Source: Planomicrobium okeanokoites (GTDB taxonomy: Bacteria; Bacillota; Bacilli; Bacillales_A; Planococcaceae). From it: a stretch of 64,000 nucleotides of DNA. The stretch's first letter is position 1. Every line of letters starts with the position of its first letter. The stretch lies in the NCBI RefSeq assembly GCF_003428875.1, contig NZ_QQRS01000002.1, positions 516,727 to 580,726 on the forward strand. The letters are read 5' to 3'. This document shows, in pieces, positions 59,182 to 64,000 of this stretch. The position numbers and the translations under genes were made by a program. The notes beneath the pieces were generated by a model that saw nothing but the letters and a program-made list of their open reading frames with translations, was not told where the DNA came from and searched no databases.

Positions 59182-59715
59182 ATGGCAATCATCAAAATTC
59201 AAGGTACAGACGAAACGATCGAAGCGCAAAACGAAGTCGCAGCATTTTTGGAGCAGCAGGAAGTTGTTTACGAACACTGGGACATCAATAAATTGCCGGA
59301 ACCGCTCCGCGAAAAATTCGATTTGAGCGATGACGAGAAAGAACAGATCCTGCAAGCGTTCAAAGCGGAAATCGACGATATCTCTGAGCGTCGCGGCTAT
59401 AAAGCGGCTGACGTCATTTCCCTTTCCGATTCGAACCCGAAACTGGATGAACTGTTGAAGAACTTCCAGCGCAAACACATCCATACAGACGACGAAGTCC
59501 GCTATATTGTCAGCGGCCACGGCGTTTTCATCATCCAGGGCAAGGACGAGCGCTTTTTCGAAGTCCACCTGACGCCTGGCGATTTGATTTCGGTGCCGGA
59601 AAACATCACGCATTATTTCACACTTTCCGATGACCGCAAAGTGGTCGCTGTGCGCATCTTCGTGACGACTGAAGGATGGGTGCCGGTTTATCAGGAAGAA
59701 AGCGTGCAGAGCTGA
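59182..59715 (+). CDS. mtnD: Acireductone dioxygenase
   Basis: 177 residues, cupin. Metal ligands in HIHTDDEVRYIVSGHGVF (H, H, E) and the later ITHYF. It cleaves acireductone to formate and the ketoacid precursor of methionine. Last gene of the operon; mtnE is not in the window. GAGAGGAAG site. Confidence 0.94.
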   Translation: MAIIKIQGTDETIEAQNEVAAFLEQQEVVYEHWDINKLPEPLREKFDLSDDEKEQILQAFKAEIDDISERRGYKAADVISLSDSNPKLDELLKNFQRKHIHTDDEVRYIVSGHGVFIIQGKDERFFEVHLTPGDLISVPENITHYFTLSDDRKVVAVRIFVTTEGWVPVYQEESVQS

Positions 59716-59737
59716 AAGCATGTTAAGTAAATGAAAC

Positions 59738-59783
59738 AGAATCCCGGTGAAGAAGCGCATCGCTTCGGCTCCCGGGATTTTTT
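59738..59783 (+). terminator. Terminator of mtnWXBD
   Basis: AATCCCGG...CCCGGGATT with an internal GAAGC stem, followed by TTTTTTG. Confidence 0.87.
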
Positions 59784-59895
59784 GTGTATAAAAAGCTTTT
59801 CATCACCGGCGTTTTGGGGGATAGTGTAACAAATGAACACACCGTTTCCGCTTACGGATGCGGCGGATGTTCTGCTGATCCAAGGGGAGATTCTG

Positions 59896-61254
59896 ATGGC
59901 ATTATTAATGACCGATAACGAAATTACACTGGCCATTGTGCAGTCACTCAAAGAAGGGCGTATCCAGGAATTCCAGGAGGTCATGGATGAACTGCAGCCC
60001 TATGATATGGCACAGCATTATCTCCGCATCCCCGGCAAGCACCGCACCAAGTTCCTTCTATATTTAACGACGGAACAATTGACGGAATTGATGGATGAGC
60101 TCGACAGCGACGAGCAGCTGGAGATCTTGCATAAACTGGGCATCGAGAAATCCAAAAAAGTTCTCGACCGGATGGATAATGACGACCTCGCTTCGCTGCT
60201 TGCCGACATCGAGCCTCATCGCGCCGACGAATTGCTGGCGAATATGAACAGCGATGAATCGACGATTGTCCAGAACCTGATGAATTACCCGCCTGAAACG
60301 GCCGGTCGGATCATGAATGACCGCTACGTCTGGATTCCGGGTCATTACACGATCCGGGAAGCCATCGACAAGATCAAGCATTTCATTGAATATGCTGAAT
60401 TTCTGAACTACCTGTACGTGGTCGATGAGGATCGGCGCCTCGAAGGTGTGGTTTCCTATAAAGATCTGCTGCTCGGCGAACTGGATGAGGAAATCAGCAA
60501 TGTCATGTACAGCCGTGTCGTAAAAGCCGATGTGCTGACGGATCAGGAAGAAGTCGCCAACCTGATCAGCCGCTATGATTTCGTCTCCCTGCCGATTGTC
60601 GAGGGCGATAACCGGCTCGTCGGTGTTGTGACCGTCGATGATGTGATCGATGTCGTGATGCAGGAAGCCAATGAAGATATCGAGAAACTTTCCGCTTCGG
60701 GTAAGTCGATCGATTTCAAGACGAAACCGATTGTTGCGGCTTATCGGCGCCTGCCGTGGCTGATCCTGTTATTGTTTATCGGCCTGTTTTCCGGCGGCAT
60801 CATCAGCCGCTTTGAAAACACACTCGAAACGGTCGTCGCTTTGACTTTCTTCATGCCGATGATCGCGGGCATGACCGGGAACACCGGCACCCAGTCGCTG
60901 GCAGTGGTCGTCCGCGGCCTCGTATCGCAAAAACCGAATTTCCGTCAAAGCATCAAACTGATCGTCAGGGAGTTATGGGTCGGCATCATCATCGGCGTGA
61001 TTTGCGCCGTGCTGATTACAGGCATCGCTTATTTCTGGCAAGGCAGCCTCGTGCTCGGCTTTGTCGTCGGCAGTTCGCTGCTCCTGACGCTCATCATCGG
61101 GACCATGGCCGGCACCATCATTCCTTTACTTCTATTCAAATTAAACATCGACCCCGCCATCGCATCGGGACCGCTGATCACCACAATAAACGATATTCTG
61201 TCGCTGCTGATTTATTTCGGCATCGCCACAGTTTTTATCACGCAACTGATGTAA
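59896..61254 (+). CDS. mgtE: Magnesium transporter MgtE
   Basis: 452 residues: N-domain repeats (about 1-130, MDELDSDEQLEILHKLGIEKSKKVLDRMDNDDLASLL), two CBS domains (about 130-260), then five helices (about 290-452) with FMPMIAGMTGNTGTQSLAVVVRGL and MAGTIIPLLLFKL. ATG at 59896, six bases after AAGGGGAG; the longer in-frame start at 59833 lacks a site. No M-box riboswitch was recognised upstream. Confidence 0.94.
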   Translation: MALLMTDNEITLAIVQSLKEGRIQEFQEVMDELQPYDMAQHYLRIPGKHRTKFLLYLTTEQLTELMDELDSDEQLEILHKLGIEKSKKVLDRMDNDDLASLLADIEPHRADELLANMNSDESTIVQNLMNYPPETAGRIMNDRYVWIPGHYTIREAIDKIKHFIEYAEFLNYLYVVDEDRRLEGVVSYKDLLLGELDEEISNVMYSRVVKADVLTDQEEVANLISRYDFVSLPIVEGDNRLVGVVTVDDVIDVVMQEANEDIEKLSASGKSIDFKTKPIVAAYRRLPWLILLLFIGLFSGGIISRFENTLETVVALTFFMPMIAGMTGNTGTQSLAVVVRGLVSQKPNFRQSIKLIVRELWVGIIIGVICAVLITGIAYFWQGSLVLGFVVGSSLLLTLIIGTMAGTIIPLLLFKLNIDPAIASGPLITTINDILSLLIYFGIATVFITQLM

Positions 61255-61333
61255 AAGGGTTGCGCCAGTTCTATTCCCTTTATTCCTATTAAGTTACTTG
61301 GTATAATGAACAAAAGAGTAAAGGGGCTGCATT

Positions 61334-61744
61334 ATGACGATTCCAAAACCGCTTGTCCAATTAAATCAGAGTTTTATCGTATTGTCCGTTATCGCCGGAC
61401 TGATCTTTTCACCAGCCATTCTTCTGCTGCCTTTTGCAGTGGGTGTCTATACATTGATCACGAAGAAAAATCCGGTCATCAAGGCCGCCAGACCGATTTT
61501 GAAGAAGCCGGCCAATGAATATATCCAGGAAGACCGCGACCAGCAATTGTTCAATCAATGGATTGCGACTGTCTGCCTGGGGTTATCATTGGTATTCTTC
61601 GCTGCCGGAATTACGGCAGCCGCATATTTCTTCGCCATCATGGTCATGGCAGCAGCCGGCATTGCACTGATGGGCTATTGCATCGGCTGCACCATCCGCT
61701 ACCGATTGATGATGATGAAGCACAACCGTACACGGACGAATTAA
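61334..61744 (+). CDS. DUF4395-like membrane protein
   Basis: 136 residues with a start MTIPKPLVQLNQSFIVLSV, a pair of helices, a charged loop and two more helices, ending in YRLMMMKHNRTR. The IP(R/K)PLVQLNQ start and four-helix layout fit DUF4395. Function unknown. AAAGGGG site. Confidence 0.75.
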   Translation: MTIPKPLVQLNQSFIVLSVIAGLIFSPAILLLPFAVGVYTLITKKNPVIKAARPILKKPANEYIQEDRDQQLFNQWIATVCLGLSLVFFAAGITAAAYFFAIMVMAAAGIALMGYCIGCTIRYRLMMMKHNRTRTN

Positions 61745-61748
61745 AACT

Positions 61749-61792
61749 GGACGCCACATTGAAAATGTTTCACTTTCGATGTGGCGTTTTTA
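61749..61792 (+). terminator. Terminator of the DUF4395 gene
   Basis: ACGCCACAT pairs with ATGTGGCGT around a long loop, followed by TTTTTATA. Confidence 0.82.
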
Positions 61793-61864
61793 TATGTCTT
61801 TATTTATTTCTTATTCCATAATTCCGAAATTTCGCTATACTGGAAATAATAGGGGGAATTGCTG

Positions 61865-62506
61865 ATGAAATTAGTAAAAGGATCTGCTGAAGGTTATAAA
61901 GGTTACGGAGTCCCTTATCTGATGATTAGGCAGGAAGAAGCTTCGGACCGCCTTGCTGTAATGCTGCCGGGTGCAGGGTATACGAATCAGGCACCGCTGT
62001 TCCATTACGCGACGGATATTTATCTGCAAAAAGGCTATGATGTTTTAAATGTAAATTACCGTTACAACGATGACTTTTACGATGACTTCAGTATGGAAGA
62101 ATTGAGCGAAGCCATCCGCTTTGACGTGGCGAAGGTCATCGGCCAGGTGATTGCCGAATCTTCCTATAAGGATTTCTGCCTTATCGGCAAATCGCTCGGC
62201 ACTATCGCGTTGGCGTCCGAATTGCAGCGTCCGCTGTTCCGGGATGCAGCCGCTATCTGGCTGACGCCGCTCATCAAACGGCCGGATGTTTTTGACGCGA
62301 TGCAGACTCTCCCGAACCGGGCACTCGGTTTTATTGGCGATGAAGATCGGGTTTATGATGCAGAGCGCTGGAATGAATTAAATAAGAATCCGCAGATGAC
62401 GCTGCAATTGGTGCCGGGCACCGAACACAGCCTGGAGATTTCCGGAAAGACCCTCGCTTCCATCGACATCATGAAAGACATCATGGCAGAAATCGAGAAA
62501 TTCTAA
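61865..62506 (+). CDS. Alpha/beta hydrolase
   Basis: 213 residues: LAVMLPGAGYT strand-loop, nucleophile elbow GKSLGT (serine at about 113), acid near GDEDRVYD and histidine in GTEHSLEI. Small-hydrolase type (dienelactone/YtxM-like). Substrate unknown. AGGGGGA six bases before the ATG at 61865. In the same unit as the VOC gene. Confidence 0.85.
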   Translation: MKLVKGSAEGYKGYGVPYLMIRQEEASDRLAVMLPGAGYTNQAPLFHYATDIYLQKGYDVLNVNYRYNDDFYDDFSMEELSEAIRFDVAKVIGQVIAESSYKDFCLIGKSLGTIALASELQRPLFRDAAAIWLTPLIKRPDVFDAMQTLPNRALGFIGDEDRVYDAERWNELNKNPQMTLQLVPGTEHSLEISGKTLASIDIMKDIMAEIEKF

Positions 62507-62522
62507 AAGGAGGACAATATTA

Positions 62523-62903
62523 ATGACTACAACCGCTGTGCAGAAAATCAGTCAAATCGGCGTGCCTGTGAAAGATATTGCACGGGCGATCGACTTTTAC
62601 AAAGAACAACTGGGCCTGTCCCTCCTGTTCAACACTGATACGATGGCGTTCTTCGACTGCGGCGGCTTGCGCCTGATGCTGAGCCTGCCGGAAAAAGAGC
62701 AATTCGCCCATGCCAGTTCGGTGCTCTATTTTGATGTGACAGATATTGACCTCAGCTACGCCGACTTTCAAGCGCGTGGCGTCGAGTTCAGCGGCCCTCC
62801 CCATTGTGTCGTCAAAAACGGTCCCGCTGAAACGTGGATGGCGTTCTTTGAAGACACCGAGGGAAATACGCATGCTTTGACGAGTGATAAGATTGCTTCA
62901 TAG
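62523..62903 (+). CDS. VOC-family (glyoxalase-like) protein
   Basis: 126 residues with the paired beta-alpha-beta-beta-beta modules: QIGVPVKDIARAIDFYKEQLGLSLLF, LYFDVTDIDLSYADFQARGVEF, FFEDTEGNTHAL. Members include glyoxalases, dioxygenases and resistance proteins. AAAGGAGG site, 16 bases after the hydrolase stop. Confidence 0.87.
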   Translation: MTTTAVQKISQIGVPVKDIARAIDFYKEQLGLSLLFNTDTMAFFDCGGLRLMLSLPEKEQFAHASSVLYFDVTDIDLSYADFQARGVEFSGPPHCVVKNGPAETWMAFFEDTEGNTHALTSDKIAS

Positions 62904-62908
62904 CGATG

Positions 62909-62944
62909 AAAAAGTCCGGACTGTAAATTTGTCCGGGCTTTCTT
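62909..62944 (+). terminator. Terminator after the VOC gene
   Basis: AAAGTCCGGAC pairs with GTCCGGGCTTT around TGTAAATTT, followed by CTTTG. Confidence 0.8.
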
Positions 62945-63050
62945 TGTTAAAATCCATTTCTTCCGAAAATAGTCTGAATATTTATGTTACAGTTAGTTTA
63001 TATGCATATAGATGAGTTAAGGAAACGGTTGGATTTAAAGGGGAGATAAA

Positions 63051-63521
63051 ATGGAAGAAACGCAATGGGATTTACGGGAAGTTAAGATCCTAAAAAAGAA
63101 GCAGTTACTCCAATACAATCTTGCGATGCTCCTGCTGTTTGTATTGCTAAATTACTTTATGGAATATGGACAGTTCTATCTCTTCATAGGAATTTTTTAT
63201 GTCCTTGTTGTAATTTTGGCAGCAAGTATAGTGTACAATTTAAAAACAGGAAAATTTATCGGTACAAAGACAAGCAAACGTGTTCAGGAGTTTGATAAAG
63301 CTCGCTTAGGAGAGAAACGTTGGAAACGGCGAAAAACATTGGAAGCAGCCTTCGGTGTTGTTCTAACAGTTTTTATTACGATATTCATATTTACAACAGA
63401 TTTCAATAATTCAGGAATGAATTATTCTTCAGCTGCCTTTCCATTTATCGGTGCTTGGATCGGCTATAATGTAGGAGAGTTTGTGAGAATGAACACGTTA
63501 ACAGACCCAGCAAAAAATTGA
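63051..63521 (+). CDS. Membrane protein of unknown function, four helices
   Basis: 156 residues. A basic N-terminus (EVKILKKKQLLQYN), two helices, a long basic loop (KTSKRVQEFDKARLGEKRWKRRKTLE), then two more helices and a short tail. AAAGGGGAG site. Not recognised. Confidence 0.7.
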   Translation: MEETQWDLREVKILKKKQLLQYNLAMLLLFVLLNYFMEYGQFYLFIGIFYVLVVILAASIVYNLKTGKFIGTKTSKRVQEFDKARLGEKRWKRRKTLEAAFGVVLTVFITIFIFTTDFNNSGMNYSSAAFPFIGAWIGYNVGEFVRMNTLTDPAKN

Positions 63522-63552
63522 GCTTAAACCATTGATCAAAATGACAAAGATA

Positions 63553-63603
63553 AAAGCAAGAAACTTCAGTTCATCCAACTGAAATTTCTTGCTTTATTTT
63601 TGT
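63553..63603 (+). terminator. Terminator of the 63051 gene
   Basis: AAAGCAAGAAA pairs with TTTCTTGCTTT around a long loop that itself pairs CAGTT/AACTG, then ATTTTTG. Confidence 0.82.
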
Positions 63604-63658
63604 TATACGATGTTTTCTGATAAAAGCTTGAGAGAAATGATATTTCCACTTTCATGGA

Positions 63659-63760
63659 TATACTGTCTGTTATGAGTCGAATACTGTCCATTAATCGATG
63701 TTTACTGTCCATTTCAACAAGAATACTGTCTGTTAACCATGAAATACTGTCCATTACATA
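63659..63760 (+). repeat. 20/21-bp-period array, word ATACTGTCCATT
   Basis: Five units, ATACTGTCTGTT, ATACTGTCCATT, TTACTGTCCATT, ATACTGTCTGTT, ATACTGTCCATT, at 20-21-base steps. Weaker units (ATACTTTCCAG) continue to about 63860. Related to the 56172 array. Confidence 0.75.
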
Positions 63761-63887
63761 TTGAGAGCGGGATTTACCGTATCAAAGAATGAAAAATCAG
63801 CAATTTATTTTCCAATATTTGGACTTACTTTCCAAATCACCTTGAATACTTTCCAGTTCCTCATTTCAATTTAACACCGATTTTATT

Positions 63888-63986
63888 GTATAATATTACC
63901 ACCAAAAACTTAACCCTCTCCATAAAACATACTAAGATTAGTAGGACGAACCAAGGCATTGGTTTATCCTACTAATTTTTTTATAG
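63888..63986 (+). promoter_or_regulatory. Promoter-like site and terminator hairpin at the window edge
   Basis: TATAAT at about 63888 (no strong -35) is followed by a hairpin, ATTAGTAGGA and TCCTACTAAT with an inner GAACCAA / TTGGTTT pair, and a T-run ending at 63985. AGAGGTGAAG then looks like a ribosome binding site for a gene beyond 64000. This could be a leader attenuator or a small RNA. Confidence 0.5.
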
Positions 63987-64000
63987 TAGAGGTGAAGCGG

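Noticed and set aside
59786..59895. M-box (magnesium) riboswitch before mgtE
   Set aside because: I found no M-box conserved segments; the leader is short and shows only a weak hairpin.
63601..64000. tRNA or rRNA gene near the right edge
   Set aside because: No cloverleaf or CCA end was seen; the palindromic hairpin at 63936 is a terminator.

Overview
The window reads as chromosomal DNA of a low-to-mid GC Gram-positive rod of the order Bacillales, most likely a Planococcaceae member (Planococcus/Planomicrobium-like). Grounds: strong AGGAGG-type ribosome binding sites, TTGACA/TATAAT promoters, SAM-I and T-box leaders, a Bacillus-type Fnr with its cysteine cluster at the C-terminus, a ba3-type oxidase, and Bacillus-style gluconate, siderophore and methionine-salvage loci. 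The genus is inference only. No rRNA, tRNA, phage, insertion-sequence transposase or CRISPR array was seen. Layout: 1-255 is the end of an M23 peptidase gene. 1110-3483 (minus) is a ba3-type cytochrome oxidase operon with two tiny membrane ORFs, preceded by a perfect FNR/CRP palindrome and followed upstream by fnr itself (3788-4489). Then come a universal stress protein, a hypothetical gene behind a terminator-bearing leader, panB with a candidate pan-type leader, and a membrane protein/thioredoxin pair. 8.4-29.2 kb is a housekeeping/accessory mixture rich in GNAT acetyltransferases and Nudix hydrolases, with an esterase-DUF402 fusion, an ECF sigma/DUF4179 pair, an ABC-2 exporter, and a KstD-like flavoprotein. 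29.9-33.8 kb is a gluconate catabolic locus (gluconokinase, 6-phosphogluconate dehydrogenase, divergent RpiR regulator). 33.8-41.4 kb holds an MFS transporter under a T-box leader, a DAACS symporter, an aldo/keto reductase, a TSUP permease, a phosphatase and a PP2C-like protein. 41.9-46.9 kb is an iron locus: a ferredoxin-NADP reductase gene diverges from a four-gene siderophore ABC operon around one promoter/Fur-box region. 47.4-49.0 kb has a flavin reductase and an EAL-domain protein. 49.2-59.7 kb is the methionine salvage region: mtnKA (minus) and mtnWXBD (plus), each behind its own SAM-I riboswitch, with an RbsABC-like sugar ABC transporter downstream of mtnA that could import methylthioribose. 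The end carries mgtE, small membrane proteins, a hydrolase, a VOC protein and a leader-like terminator just before the window edge. The strongest unexplained signal is in the intergenic DNA. Many gaps hold arrays of a short core (general form YCGCA followed by an A-rich trinucleotide, on one strand) repeated every 20-21 bp, two turns of the helix. Each array uses its own version of the word. Three gaps repeat a whole composite (word B array, conserved linker, word C array), and two of these end in a two-hairpin element that recurs elsewhere. Separately, three copies of an element bounded by 18-bp imperfect terminal inverted repeats carry either of two unrelated interiors. None of these is explained by the protein-coding genes.
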